From assembly GCA_038116745.1 (NCBI GenBank), contig JAYODW010000012.1, forward strand, positions 1 to 64,000: a stretch of 64,000 bases of DNA, read 5' to 3'. Source of the stretch: JAYODW01 sp038116745 (GTDB lineage: Bacteria; Pseudomonadota; Gammaproteobacteria; Ga0077536). The notes beneath the pieces were generated by a model. It saw only the letters and a list, made by a program, of their open reading frames with translations. It ran no database searches and was not told where the DNA came from. Both the position numbers and the translations under genes were made by a program. The stretch's first letter is position 1. Each line of letters begins with the position of its first letter. Below, in pieces: positions 45,264 to 55,107 of this stretch.

Positions 45264-46280
45264 CTAAGGTGCACGCCGTGGGCTGCCGGCAGCCAGGCGC
45301 GCCATGTCGGCTGAGTATATGAGACGTGAAGGCAGGCGCAGCGTAACAACTTCGCTGGATCCGGTCAGCCGGGACTTGAGCCAGGGAAACGCGTCCCCGA
45401 AAAGACCTGGATAGCGCGTCATCAGGGGAAGCGGCGCCAGCACGCTTTCGCCCTCGGCGTTTATCTGCAGGCGCACTCCCGGTTCACTCCAGCGCTGCGC
45501 TTCCAGAACGCTCCAGTCCACCGAACGGCCGCCGAGTGCCGTGGCATGCAGGGCCTTGAGCAGGGTCTCCATCTCGGCAGTAACGCGGTCGCAGGCGAGC
45601 GTCAAAAGACGCGCGTGGCGCCCGTCTCCCCGGTCACAGCTCAGACTGTCGTCGGCTTCCTCCAGTTCGATGACGATGCCGTCAGGACGAGGCGGCGGCG
45701 GAACTTCCACCACCGCCGCAATGATGTCTGCGGGCGTCTGCACCGCGTCCATTGTCAGCACCGGCGGCTCACGTAAAGCATCCACGCCCCGGCATGAAAT
45801 CCGCGCGCACAAGCTCTCGGCCACTTCGCGCTCCAGGGCAGCCCGCTCAGATGGTCGCGGCGGTGCCAGCACGAACTGCTGGGCAGGCCGCGAACCCACT
45901 ATCACCCGCCAGCCCTCGTCGGGCTGCGGCAGGACCTGGACTGCGCCCCCCGCGCGCGCGCCTTCCGCTGCGCGCTGCAGCTGATCGATGAAAGCCTCGG
46001 TACCACGCACCCAGCCGGGGTCACTGCTGCCGTCGGCCGCTGCCTGCCTGTAACGCAGGATCAGCGCGTCTACCGCAATTTCCACGAATGCGATCTGCGT
46101 TGCCGGTCCTGCTTTGCCCAGGCGCGATGCGAGCTCGTCGAACGGCGGCACGGATGGGCCGGCCATTGCAACACGCAGAACAAGACAGAACACGATGAGA
46201 ATTCCACAGACACAACGGACCACAGCTGAGCTGCCGCTGTCAGCCGCTCGTGCCCGCCTCACACCCACGTCGTGTCCCAT
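45264..46280 (-). CDS. Secreted or membrane-anchored hypothetical protein
   Basis: About 338 residues with one N-terminal hydrophobic segment (VRCVCGILIVFCLVLRVAMA), a probable signal or anchor, and no recognised domain. The mature part contains four cysteines, one in LSCDRGDG and one in TLACDR. I chose the ATG at 46280; a GTG at 46322 adds 14 residues. Located between the PNPOx and IMPase genes, with no evident functional link. Confidence 0.55.
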   Translation of the reverse strand: MGHDVGVRRARAADSGSSAVVRCVCGILIVFCLVLRVAMAGPSVPPFDELASRLGKAGPATQIAFVEIAVDALILRYRQAAADGSSDPGWVRGTEAFIDQLQRAAEGARAGGAVQVLPQPDEGWRVIVGSRPAQQFVLAPPRPSERAALEREVAESLCARISCRGVDALREPPVLTMDAVQTPADIIAAVVEVPPPPRPDGIVIELEEADDSLSCDRGDGRHARLLTLACDRVTAEMETLLKALHATALGGRSVDWSVLEAQRWSEPGVRLQINAEGESVLAPLPLMTRYPGLFGDAFPWLKSRLTGSSEVVTLRLPSRLIYSADMARLAAGSPRRAP

Positions 46281-46405
46281 TTCGCTCTGCACAACAGCGC
46301 CTGTCCCCTCGTCCCTCGCCACAGCGAGCCGACCCGCCAGAAGTCGTTAGCGGCCTGTGGCGTGAACAATTGAGCGGCGCCAAGCCCTGCTCTTAATCCC
46401 GGCTT

Positions 46406-47209
46406 TCAGGTCGTCCCGGACAGCAAGCGCAGCGCAGATTCATGTAAGGCTGCATCACTCGCTGCCACCACCCGTCCGCCGCCACGCACGGCGCAGCCCT
46501 CCCAGTCGGTCACAATCCCGCCGGCTGCCTCGATCAGCGGGATCAGGGGCGCGATATCAAAGAACTTGAGATTGGCCTCGACCACGAGGTCAACGAACCC
46601 GGCCGCCAGGAGCGCGTAGCCGTAGCAATCCGCGCCGAAGCGCACCAGACGGACCGCGCGGCAGAGTCTCTCGAAGCGCGAAGCTTCTTCCCCCACGGCA
46701 AACATGTCAGGAGTCGTGGAAAACAGGGTCGCCTGCGACAGCGCCACCCCCGCGCGGCAGCGCAGCGGACGCACCCCCTCGTCGCGTATGAGCTCTGCCC
46801 GCCCCGCGCCGCCGATAAAACAATCGCCGACCAGCGGCTGGCTCATCATGCCGAACTGCGGGACGCCCTCGTACAGCAGCCCCACCAGTGTTCCCCAGGT
46901 AGGCATGCCGCTCATGAAGGAGCGGGTCCCGTCGATGGGGTCAAGGATCCAGCTATAAGGGCCCTGTGCCGGCCTCGGGGCCTCCTCTTCGCCGATGATG
47001 CCGTGATGCGGATAGCGCTCGATGATTGCCGCTCTGAGGGCGCGCTCAGCGCTTCGATCGGCCTCAGTGACAGGATCGAACGCACCGGTCGTCGCTTTAT
47101 CCTCCACGCGCATGGTCGTGCGGAACCGGGGCAGGGTCTGTTCGGCAGCGAGCCCTGCGAGGGTGAGGAAAAACGGCCACAAATCAGCCGCGTCGAGCGA
47201 GTCGTTCAT
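46406..47209 (-). CDS. Inositol monophosphatase-family phosphatase (histidinol-phosphatase type)
   Basis: A 267-residue Mg2+-dependent phosphatase. FDPVTEADRSAERALR and YSWILDPIDGTRSFMSGMPT are the two metal motifs, and AAGGIVTDWEGCA closes it. The PIDGTRSF form and length resemble the IMPase-like histidinol-phosphatase (HisN), but other sugar phosphates are possible. It is divergent from the MMPL exporter. Confidence 0.85.
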   Translation of the reverse strand: MNDSLDAADLWPFFLTLAGLAAEQTLPRFRTTMRVEDKATTGAFDPVTEADRSAERALRAAIIERYPHHGIIGEEEAPRPAQGPYSWILDPIDGTRSFMSGMPTWGTLVGLLYEGVPQFGMMSQPLVGDCFIGGAGRAELIRDEGVRPLRCRAGVALSQATLFSTTPDMFAVGEEASRFERLCRAVRLVRFGADCYGYALLAAGFVDLVVEANLKFFDIAPLIPLIEAAGGIVTDWEGCAVRGGGRVVAASDAALHESALRLLSGTT

Positions 47210-47337
47210 AGCCTGTTTCTGCGTATGGATGCACCGGCGGCCGGGATGATCTCATCGCGTCAGGCTGATGACCAGCAACCGCGCGCCATGCCGGTTCACG
47301 CTATGATGGCGCCCGTTTTCAGGCTGACCGGATTGCC

Positions 47338-49833
47338 ATGCGAGAAATCTTATCCAGCGTCTACGAGCGCGTTGTCCTGCGCCATCCCATCCTGACTCTG
47401 CTGGCACTGGCGGGCGTGCTCGGATTTGTCGGGCAGGGAGCCCGAGAGTTCAAGCTGGATGCCTCCGCCGACGCTCTCCTGCTCGAAAATGACGCCGATC
47501 TGCGGGTTTTTCGGCAGATGACGATGCGCTATCGAACCCGCGATTTTCTGTTCATCGCCATTGTGCCGCCGGACGACATCATGTCCGACGCGAATCGGGA
47601 GCTGGTTGCCCAGCTGCGTGACGATATAGCAGCCATCCCGCAGGTGCTGGATATCAACTCCATGCTCGATGTCCCGCTGGTCAAGAACATTCCCGGCAGC
47701 TTGGCCGAAGTGGCAACCAATTTCCGCACGCTACGTCAGCCGGATACCAACCTCGACCGCGCGCGCGAAGAGCTGACCGAGAGCCCGATCTATCAGGACC
47801 TGGTGGCCAGCGCCGACGGCTCGGTCACCGCCATGCAGATCTTTCTCAAGGACCACCCGGAACTCCCACGACTGCGCGATCTGCGGGATCAGCTGCTGCA
47901 TCTGCGCGGCACTGAGGGGCTAACGGCCCAGCAGGAAATCGAGCTGGAACGTCTGCGCCCGGACTACGAAAAAGCAAAAGAGGAAGCAGAGCACGAAGCG
48001 CACATCGCCATCGAGCAGATCCGCGCGGTGATGGACAAATACCAGGGCGACACCCGGCTCTATCTTGGCGGCGTCCCCATGATCACCGACGACCTGGTGA
48101 CCTTCATCGGTCGCGACCTGGTCGTTTTCGGGGCTGGTGTGTTCGTTTTTCTCATCATCATGCTGACGCTCATTTTCCGCGAGGTGCGCTGGGTGGTGAT
48201 TCCTTTCTCGGCCTGCATCTATGCGCTGGTTTTCATGCTCGGACTGCTCGGGCTGGTCGGCTGGAAAGTGACCATCATTTCATCGAACTTCATCGCGCTG
48301 ATGCTGATCATCACCATGTCGATGAACATTCATCTTATCGTCCGCTATCGCGAGCTTTGGCGTGACGCGCCGGATACCGACCACTACGAGCTCGTCCGGA
48401 TGACTGTGTTAAAGATGGCGCAACCCTGCTTCTTCACCGCAGTCACGACCATCATCGCGTTCACCTCTCTGGTGGTGAGCGATATCAAGCCGGTCATCGA
48501 TTTCGGGTGGATGATGACGATCGGTCTTATCGTGCTCTACCTCAGCACGTTTACATTGTTCCCAACCCTGCTGCTGCTGGCGCGAAAACGCCCGCTGCGA
48601 CGCGCGGAGTCCGAGGGGTATCCCTTCACCGGGGTTCTGGGGCGGTTCACTGAACGCCATGGAGGCCTTGTCCTGGGGTTGTCAGCTGCACTCGCGGTGG
48701 CCGGCGCGATGGGCGCGCAGCGTCTGGAAGTCGAAAACAGCTTTGTCAACTACTTCCATAGCGACACCGAAATCTACCGCGGCCTGAAGCTCATCGATGA
48801 AAAGCTCGGCGGCACCACGCCGCTGGATATTGTTCTCAAGTTTCCGCAGAGAGCGGCAGATGCCGACCTGGGCATGATGGATGACGATCTGGCGGCTATG
48901 TTCGGCGAAGTGGAATCCGAAGCGGCCAAGGCTGACTCCTGGTTCACGCCGGAGAAGATCAACCGCATCAAGGCGGTGCACGACTACCTCGACGGGTTAC
49001 CTGAGATAGGAAAAGTTCTGTCGCTTGCCTCGACCTTGCGGGTCGCGGAAGACCTCAACGGCGGGCGTGAATTCACCGCCTTCGAGCTCAACATTCTCTA
49101 CAAGCGCATTCCAGCCCCGGTTCGCGCAGCCATGATCGATCCCTATGTATCGATCGTCGACGACGAGGCGCGGATATCCGTGCGCATCCTCGACTCGCTG
49201 CCTGATCTGCGCCGCAAGGAGCTCCTCGAACGGATCGATCGAGAACTGTCCACACAATTCAACCTTGCGGCGGACGAGTACGAACTCACCGGCCTGCTGG
49301 TGCTCTACAACAATGTGCTGCAAAGCCTTTTCCGCTCCCAGATCATGACGCTCGGCGTTGTAATGCTGGGGATCATGGTCACCCTGATGATCCTGTTCCG
49401 CTCGGTGAAAGTGGCCGTCATCGGGATCGTCCCGAACATCCTGGCTGCCCTGATCATCCTGGGATTCATGGGCTGGATGCATATCCCGCTCGACATCATG
49501 ACCATCACCATTGCCGCCATCACGATCGGCATCGCGGTCGACGACTGTATCCACTACCTCTACAGCTACCGCGAACAGCAACCGCGTCTTGAAGACCCCG
49601 TCGCCACGATGCATTACTGTCATGCAAACATCGCGCGTGCGGCGTTCTACACAACGCTGACCATTACCATCGGCTTTTCCATTCTGGTGCTGTCTAATTT
49701 CATCCCAACCATCCTATTCGGCGTGCTCACGGCGGTCGCAATGACGGTTGCACTGCTCGCTGCACTGACGCTGATGCCGAAACTGATCCTCGCCTGGCAA
49801 CCATTCCGGGCAGTGGAGGAAGAAGACTACTGA
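47338..49833 (+). CDS. MMPL/RND-family exporter
   Basis: An 831-residue RND permease with two blocks of one plus five membrane spans, separated by large periplasmic loops of mixed alpha/beta. FIALMLIITMSMNIHLIVRY and MTITIAAITIGIAVDDCIHY are the two span-4 motifs; the second carries the DD pair for proton flow. It belongs to the lipid or hopanoid-exporting MMPL/HpnN-like group rather than drug pumps, and no adaptor is coded beside it. TATGAT at 47302-47307 could be a -10 box. Confidence 0.85.
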   Translation: MREILSSVYERVVLRHPILTLLALAGVLGFVGQGAREFKLDASADALLLENDADLRVFRQMTMRYRTRDFLFIAIVPPDDIMSDANRELVAQLRDDIAAIPQVLDINSMLDVPLVKNIPGSLAEVATNFRTLRQPDTNLDRAREELTESPIYQDLVASADGSVTAMQIFLKDHPELPRLRDLRDQLLHLRGTEGLTAQQEIELERLRPDYEKAKEEAEHEAHIAIEQIRAVMDKYQGDTRLYLGGVPMITDDLVTFIGRDLVVFGAGVFVFLIIMLTLIFREVRWVVIPFSACIYALVFMLGLLGLVGWKVTIISSNFIALMLIITMSMNIHLIVRYRELWRDAPDTDHYELVRMTVLKMAQPCFFTAVTTIIAFTSLVVSDIKPVIDFGWMMTIGLIVLYLSTFTLFPTLLLLARKRPLRRAESEGYPFTGVLGRFTERHGGLVLGLSAALAVAGAMGAQRLEVENSFVNYFHSDTEIYRGLKLIDEKLGGTTPLDIVLKFPQRAADADLGMMDDDLAAMFGEVESEAAKADSWFTPEKINRIKAVHDYLDGLPEIGKVLSLASTLRVAEDLNGGREFTAFELNILYKRIPAPVRAAMIDPYVSIVDDEARISVRILDSLPDLRRKELLERIDRELSTQFNLAADEYELTGLLVLYNNVLQSLFRSQIMTLGVVMLGIMVTLMILFRSVKVAVIGIVPNILAALIILGFMGWMHIPLDIMTITIAAITIGIAVDDCIHYLYSYREQQPRLEDPVATMHYCHANIARAAFYTTLTITIGFSILVLSNFIPTILFGVLTAVAMTVALLAALTLMPKLILAWQPFRAVEEEDY

Positions 49834-49905
49834 GGTGCCCGGCCGCCTCGCCGGTTTAATCTACAATGCCGCGACATTCGGCAAACCGCACAGGAGATCT
49901 CCGCT

Positions 49906-51279
49906 ATGCGTGACCTGAAGCTTCCGCGAAACGTGAACCACATCTTGGGCCGCCTGCTCAGTTTGGCGCTTATCGTGCACGGTGGCGTCGCCGTAGCCGA
50001 TGAGACCTGCCAGTCGCCCTACATGGCCAAGATCGTCGGCCAGGAAGACTATGTCTATGTCTGGACTCTGGGTGTGCAGGGAGTCGGTGACGAGCAGGAC
50101 AAACTGGTGACCATTGACGTCAACCCGGCTTCAAGCAAATACGGGCAGATCATCCACAGCCTCTCCGTCGGGGGACGTAACGAAGCCCATCATTCGGGAC
50201 TGACCGACGATCGCCGCTTTCTCTGGGCCGGAGGACTCGACACCAGCAAGATCTTCATCTTCGATGTCGCTACCAACCCGGCGCAACCGCGCCTGCACAA
50301 AACCATTACGGACTTCGTCGATAAAAGTGGCGGTGTCGTCGGGCCTCACACAACCTATGCCATGCCAGGGCGCATGCTGGTCACGGGGCTGTCCAACCAC
50401 CGCGATCACGGTGGTGAATCCGCCATGGTCGAATACACCAATGCCGGCGATTATGTCGCCACCTACTGGATGCCCAAAGACGGCGCGATGAATGGCGCCG
50501 TCAAGAGCGGACAGTTCGCCGACGGATACAACTACGACGTGAGGGCGCTGCCTCGACGCAACGTTCTCATCACCTCGTCCTTTACGGGGTGGAACAACTA
50601 CATGATGGACCTCGGCAAAATGATGGCGGACGGCGAGGCCATGAAGCGCTTCGGGAACACAGCCGTGATCTGGAATCTGCATACACGCCAGCCCCGCAAA
50701 GTGCTGGACGTTCCCGGTGCACCGCTGGAGATCCGATGCGCTTGGGGCGCGCAGAACGACTACTGCTTCACGACCACCGCGCTGACGTCGAAAATCTGGC
50801 TTATCTACGAGCAGGAAGGAGACTGGCACGCGAAAGCCGTCGCCGATATCGGCGACGCGAGCAAAATTCCACTGCCGGTCGACATCTCAATTTCAGCGGA
50901 CGACAAACTGCTCTGGGTGAATACCTGGAACGATGGGATGACACGACTGTTTGATGTCTCTGACCCGCACGCCCCGACACAGGTCTACGAACAGAAAATC
51001 GGGGACCAGGTCAACATGCTGTCGCAGAGCTGGGACGGGAAACGGGTGTATTACACCTCGTCGCTCCTCGGCAACTGGGATAAGAAAGAGGGCAACGCGG
51101 GAGACGTGCAGTATTTCAAGGCCTACAGCTGGGATGGAGAGGCACTGCAGCAGGCTTTCACCATCGACTTCCTCGCCGAAAAACTCGGCCGCCCGCACCA
51201 GATGCGCTTTGGCGCTCATGCGCTTTACGCTGCCGACACAGAGCGCGGATCGTCCCGGTCGCTGGCCGCGACGCCCTGA
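49906..51279 (+). CDS. Periplasmic selenium-binding protein family / methanethiol oxidase homologue
   Basis: A 457-residue SBP56-family protein with a signal peptide (cut near residue 33, after VAVADETC). CQSPYMAKIVGQEDYVYVWT, GPHTTYAMPGRMLVTGLSNH and LPVDISISADDKLLWVNTW match the seven-blade beta-propeller. In Hyphomicrobium the periplasmic, copper-dependent form oxidises methanethiol to formaldehyde, H2S and H2O2, and is coded with SCO1 and MauG genes. The next gene here joins those two functions, which supports the methanethiol oxidase reading. CAGGAG lies upstream of the ATG; TACAAT (49862-49867) is a possible -10. No selenocysteine is implied. Confidence 0.88.
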   Translation: MRDLKLPRNVNHILGRLLSLALIVHGGVAVADETCQSPYMAKIVGQEDYVYVWTLGVQGVGDEQDKLVTIDVNPASSKYGQIIHSLSVGGRNEAHHSGLTDDRRFLWAGGLDTSKIFIFDVATNPAQPRLHKTITDFVDKSGGVVGPHTTYAMPGRMLVTGLSNHRDHGGESAMVEYTNAGDYVATYWMPKDGAMNGAVKSGQFADGYNYDVRALPRRNVLITSSFTGWNNYMMDLGKMMADGEAMKRFGNTAVIWNLHTRQPRKVLDVPGAPLEIRCAWGAQNDYCFTTTALTSKIWLIYEQEGDWHAKAVADIGDASKIPLPVDISISADDKLLWVNTWNDGMTRLFDVSDPHAPTQVYEQKIGDQVNMLSQSWDGKRVYYTSSLLGNWDKKEGNAGDVQYFKAYSWDGEALQQAFTIDFLAEKLGRPHQMRFGAHALYAADTERGSSRSLAATP

Positions 51280-51294
51280 CACAGCGCAGAGCGC

Positions 51295-53118
51295 GTGAGT
51301 GTTCTGCAGCGCCGGGGACGACCCCTGGCCCGTCTGCTTGCCGCTGTTGCGCTGAGCACAGCGGCACATACACACGCACACCAGGTCTCGACTGCGCCGC
51401 CAGTCGCTGCCGCGCCCGGCTATCAGGCGCTCGAGTACGAAGCGCCGGTTGCTGGCAGTTATAAGCTACCCCTGCTGGGCGCGGCCACGGATGGGCGAGT
51501 CGTCGACAGCATGGGGAAGACGGGCCGGCTGCATGAGCTTTTCGGCTCCGGGGTAACTGTCCTCGCGTTCATCTACACCCAGTGTGACGACGTCAACGGG
51601 TGCCCGCTCGCAACGTACGTGATGGGGCAGATCGCCAGGCGCCTGCAGCAGCAGGAGGACCTCGGAGGACGCGTCAAACTGATCAGCTTCAGTTTCGACG
51701 TCGCGCACGACACGCCGTCCGCACTCGCGGATTATGCCGCTGCGTTCCGGCCTGACGGCGCAAACTGGACGTTCGCCACCGCCCCGAGCGAGGCCGCACT
51801 TGAACCGATTCTCAGCGGCTATGAGCAGACGGTGCTGCGCAGTGACACCCACAGCTTTTCGCATATCCTGCGCGTGTTTCTGATTGATCAAGATTCCCAG
51901 ATCAGGAATATCTACAGCACCGCCTTTCTTCATACAGACACCCTGGCCGCAGACATCCGTACGGTGCTGATCGAACAGGGTGACCTCAAGACCGTAGTTC
52001 CGGACAAAACGAGCACCGCTCGCTCGATGAATGCTGCTTCGCATAACGAGCACGCTGCATTGCTCGGCCTGCCGCACCGAGAAGCCATGAACGGCCCGGA
52101 ACCGACAGAGGCACAGATCGCGCTCGGCGGGCGTTTGTTCTTCGATCGCCGACTGTCCTTAAACAACACCATTTCCTGCGCCATGTGCCACATCCCAGCA
52201 CAGGGCTTCGCTGCGAACGAACTGGCAACTGCCGTAGGCATTGAAGGCAGAACTGTAAAACGCAATGCACCCTCTCTGCTCAACGTCGGCTATCTGCGGG
52301 ATCTTTTTCACGACGCACGCGAGAATCGGCTGGAGCAGCAGGTCTGGTCGCCCCTGCTCGCTGCCAACGAAATGGGAAATCCCTCCGTAGGCTTCGTGCT
52401 CGACAGACTCCGGGCGCTGCCTGACTATGAAGCAGAATTCCAGACGGCACTCGGAGCCGATATCAGCATGGAAAGCCTGGGTCGCGCGCTGGCGGCCTAC
52501 CAGCGCAGCCTGCAGGCTGCGGGCACGCCTTTTGATCGCTGGTATTTCGGTGGGCAGAAGGATGCACTGAGCGACAGCGCCAGACGCGGTTTCAGAGTTT
52601 TTGAGGGCAAAGGAAACTGCGTCGGATGCCACTCTTTCAACCGGGACAGTGCTTTGTTCACAGATCAGAAACTGCACAACACGGGAATTGGCTACCTCGC
52701 TTCAATGCAGCCAGACGGCGGGTCACTACGCATATCAGAGCTCGCTCCCGGGGTCACCCTCAGCTATGACCTCGCTTATGTGGCGCCGTCGGCAGAAAAA
52801 CCGCCGAACGATCTGGGGCGCTATGAGATTACCCAGAACCCGGACGATCGCTGGCAATTCCGTACACCCAGCCTGCGCAACGTTGCCCTGACGGCGCCCT
52901 ACATGCACAACGGCTCGCTCGCCAGCCTTGACGACGTAATCGACTTCTACGACGCCGGGGGTGTCCCGAATGAGCTGCTCGATAATCAGATTCGTCCGCT
53001 CGAGCTGACCGCGGAAGAACGCGATGACCTTCGCGAATTCCTGCTCAGCCTGACCAGCCCTGAAGTACCGCGTCTCGAGGCCCGTGCCCGGGCGATCGAA
53101 ATCGGCAATCCGCAATGA
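51295..53118 (+). CDS. SCO1/SenC domain fused to di-haem MauG/cytochrome c peroxidase
   Basis: A 607-residue exported protein. After a signal (about 1-29) and the His-rich HTHAHQ, residues 50-235 form a SCO1 thioredoxin-fold copper chaperone; its two cysteines, C97 and C103, are in QCDDVNGCP, and HSFSHILRVFLID supplies the histidine. Residues about 255-590 form a di-haem peroxidase with CAMCH near 295 and CVGCH near 443, and APYMHNGS near the end. In the methanethiol oxidase operon of Hyphomicrobium these are separate genes; here they are one. Starts with GTG at 51295, fifteen bases after the mtoX-like gene. Confidence 0.9.
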   Translation: MSVLQRRGRPLARLLAAVALSTAAHTHAHQVSTAPPVAAAPGYQALEYEAPVAGSYKLPLLGAATDGRVVDSMGKTGRLHELFGSGVTVLAFIYTQCDDVNGCPLATYVMGQIARRLQQQEDLGGRVKLISFSFDVAHDTPSALADYAAAFRPDGANWTFATAPSEAALEPILSGYEQTVLRSDTHSFSHILRVFLIDQDSQIRNIYSTAFLHTDTLAADIRTVLIEQGDLKTVVPDKTSTARSMNAASHNEHAALLGLPHREAMNGPEPTEAQIALGGRLFFDRRLSLNNTISCAMCHIPAQGFAANELATAVGIEGRTVKRNAPSLLNVGYLRDLFHDARENRLEQQVWSPLLAANEMGNPSVGFVLDRLRALPDYEAEFQTALGADISMESLGRALAAYQRSLQAAGTPFDRWYFGGQKDALSDSARRGFRVFEGKGNCVGCHSFNRDSALFTDQKLHNTGIGYLASMQPDGGSLRISELAPGVTLSYDLAYVAPSAEKPPNDLGRYEITQNPDDRWQFRTPSLRNVALTAPYMHNGSLASLDDVIDFYDAGGVPNELLDNQIRPLELTAEERDDLREFLLSLTSPEVPRLEARARAIEIGNPQ

Positions 53119-53206
53119 CGACTCCAGATAAGGGAAGCCGAGTTAACGCTCACCGCTCCATGGAACTCCCGGCTCATCCCCTGACAGGTAGTCACCAGGC
53201 GACACC

Positions 53207-54523
53207 GTGACGCTGCGCTCGTTCCTATTCCTGCAAGGGGCTACCAGTCCGTTCTTCTCCCGATTGGGTCAGGCGCTGAAGCGTCAGGGACATACCGTTA
53301 ATCGGATTAATTTCAACGTTGGGGATAGGGTCTACTGGTGGGGTAACCCGGCGTGGAATTACCGGGGAAACGCTGACGCCTTTCAGAGCTACCTGGAACA
53401 ACGTCTGACCGATTGCAAGGCAACCGATCTCATTGCGCTTGGCGACACTCGGCCTCTCCATCAACCGGCTGTGACGTTTGCCAGAGCGCGTGGTCTGCGG
53501 CTCCATGTTGTCGAGGAGGGCTACTTCCGTCCCAACTGGCTGACCTTCGAGCGCGACGGGATCAACGGCTATTCGCGCCTGCCACGGGATCCTGCGTGGT
53601 ACCGGGAAGCTGCCCGGCTCGTTCCCGACTATGGCAACGGCGTCAGCGTGCACAACCCCACAGCACTCATCGCGGCCCATGAGCTCGCCTACCACATCCC
53701 TGGACTGCTGAACCCGTTACTCTACCCCGGTTATCAGACGCATCGCCCTAATGTCTCACCGGTGGAATTCTGGGGATGGTGCCGACGTTTCGTTCGCATG
53801 CCTGCTTACGAACGCCGAGATCAGCAAACAATTGCGGATCTGCTTGCTGGCAGGCGGCCCTTTTATCTATTTCCATTGCAGATCAACGGCGACAGCCAGA
53901 TCCGCTATCACAGCGGCTCGCACGGGATCCCTCAGATCATCAAGCGAGTGATCAATTCATTTTTTCGACACGCGCCCGAACACGCCATGCTGGTGATCAA
54001 AAACCATCCGCTAGACACCGGGCTTATTGATTATTCTGACTGGATTGCGCGCCTCGAGCGCCGGCTTGGTGTCCACGGCCGTATTCTCTACCTCGAATCC
54101 GGCAAGCTCCCGCCACTGCTGCAGAAGGCGCGGGGGTTGGTCACCGTCAACAGCTCGGTCGGCACGTCGGCCCTGATCAATAACTGTCCGGTCATCGCGC
54201 TCGGCAAAGCTATCTACGCCATCCCCGGTCTTACCTTTCAGGCGGAGCTTGACGCGTTCTGGCAGCACGGCGAAAAACCTGACAGGACCCTGCTGCGGAG
54301 CTTTCGCAAGACGGTGATCCACACCGCACAGGTTAATGGCGGTTTCTATTCCAGGGCCGGCATTTCGCTCGGCGTCGCGAACTGCTGCGCTCGCCTGGCA
54401 ACGACGACTGATCCTCTCGAAGAGCTGATCAGCGCTATCGGCCTGGACTCGAGGCAAGCGGATAGTTCACAACAGGTTCTGCAGCCAGGGTCCGGCAACG
54501 CTGGGCCTGAACAGGTTCAGTAG
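53207..54523 (+). CDS. KpsS-like capsule polysaccharide protein
   Basis: A 438-residue glycosyltransferase-type protein of the KpsS/LipB family, which adds the Kdo linker to a phosphatidylglycerol acceptor of capsule export. FLFLQGATSPFFSRLGQALK, RINFNVGDRVYWW, LHVVEEGYFRPNW and VTVNSSVGTSALI are the family features. KpsC, KpsMT and other capsule genes are not in the window. Starts with GTG at 53207. Its end overlaps that of the convergent cupredoxin gene by seven bases. Confidence 0.85.
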   Translation: MTLRSFLFLQGATSPFFSRLGQALKRQGHTVNRINFNVGDRVYWWGNPAWNYRGNADAFQSYLEQRLTDCKATDLIALGDTRPLHQPAVTFARARGLRLHVVEEGYFRPNWLTFERDGINGYSRLPRDPAWYREAARLVPDYGNGVSVHNPTALIAAHELAYHIPGLLNPLLYPGYQTHRPNVSPVEFWGWCRRFVRMPAYERRDQQTIADLLAGRRPFYLFPLQINGDSQIRYHSGSHGIPQIIKRVINSFFRHAPEHAMLVIKNHPLDTGLIDYSDWIARLERRLGVHGRILYLESGKLPPLLQKARGLVTVNSSVGTSALINNCPVIALGKAIYAIPGLTFQAELDAFWQHGEKPDRTLLRSFRKTVIHTAQVNGGFYSRAGISLGVANCCARLATTTDPLEELISAIGLDSRQADSSQQVLQPGSGNAGPEQVQ

Positions 54524-55107
54524 CGATCCGGAAAGCGCGGCGCGGTCAGCCCGGGAATACCTGGTAGATCAGCCTCTCCATCACCCACGATCAGCTGAGC
54601 CTTGAGGCCCTGTTCCATGTGATGCGAGATGTCACAGTGCACCAGATAGGTTCGAGCGTCGCTCGGCACAATGAGCGTCCCCTGTCGCCGGGCACCGCCG
54701 CTCGTTTCCAGATGAAACATACCGTGAGGATGCAGGTACCGCGGTAGGCCATGAACCATCCATTGATGGCGCACCGAATCTTCATTGATCAGTGTCACCG
54801 TCACCCGGCTGCACGGCGGTACCCGCCATTCATGCTGGTTATAGCCGAAGGTACGACCGGTCACCGCATAGGACCGTCCCACCCGAACTTCAAAATCGAT
54901 CTCTGCCGCGACATCGTCGCAGTCCCGCGGCAGCGTGTCGGCGTTCGGGTACATCGTCATACCCTCGCGGTCCAGCGTCATGTCGTGACCTTCCCCGCGT
55001 TCGGCATGGGCATGATGGTCATGATGCGGCTCCGCGGTCAGTGCGGCGCTGACCATCGCCATACAACACACCGCCACCAACCTTGCACTACGTTGCAACG
55101 CATTCAT
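54517..55107 (-). CDS. His-rich cupredoxin-like exported protein
   Basis: A 196-residue periplasmic protein with a signal (VAVCCMAMVSAALTAEP) and a His-rich mature start, HHDHHAHAERGEGHD, which may pick up copper. The cupredoxin domain (about 70-180) has the type 1 copper ligands: an early His in RHQWMVHGLP and the Cys-His-Met cluster in VHCDISHHMEQGLKAQL. It is the last gene of the CuMMO operon and its start overlaps the multicopper oxidase end by four bases. It could carry electrons or copper for that enzyme. Confidence 0.82.
   Translation of the reverse strand: MNALQRSARLVAVCCMAMVSAALTAEPHHDHHAHAERGEGHDMTLDREGMTMYPNADTLPRDCDDVAAEIDFEVRVGRSYAVTGRTFGYNQHEWRVPPCSRVTVTLINEDSVRHQWMVHGLPRYLHPHGMFHLETSGGARRQGTLIVPSDARTYLVHCDISHHMEQGLKAQLIVGDGEADLPGIPGLTAPRFPDRY

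Noticed and set aside
49906..51279. Selenocysteine protein
   Set aside because: The family name reflects bound selenium in an animal homologue; no in-frame TGA or SECIS-like element was seen.
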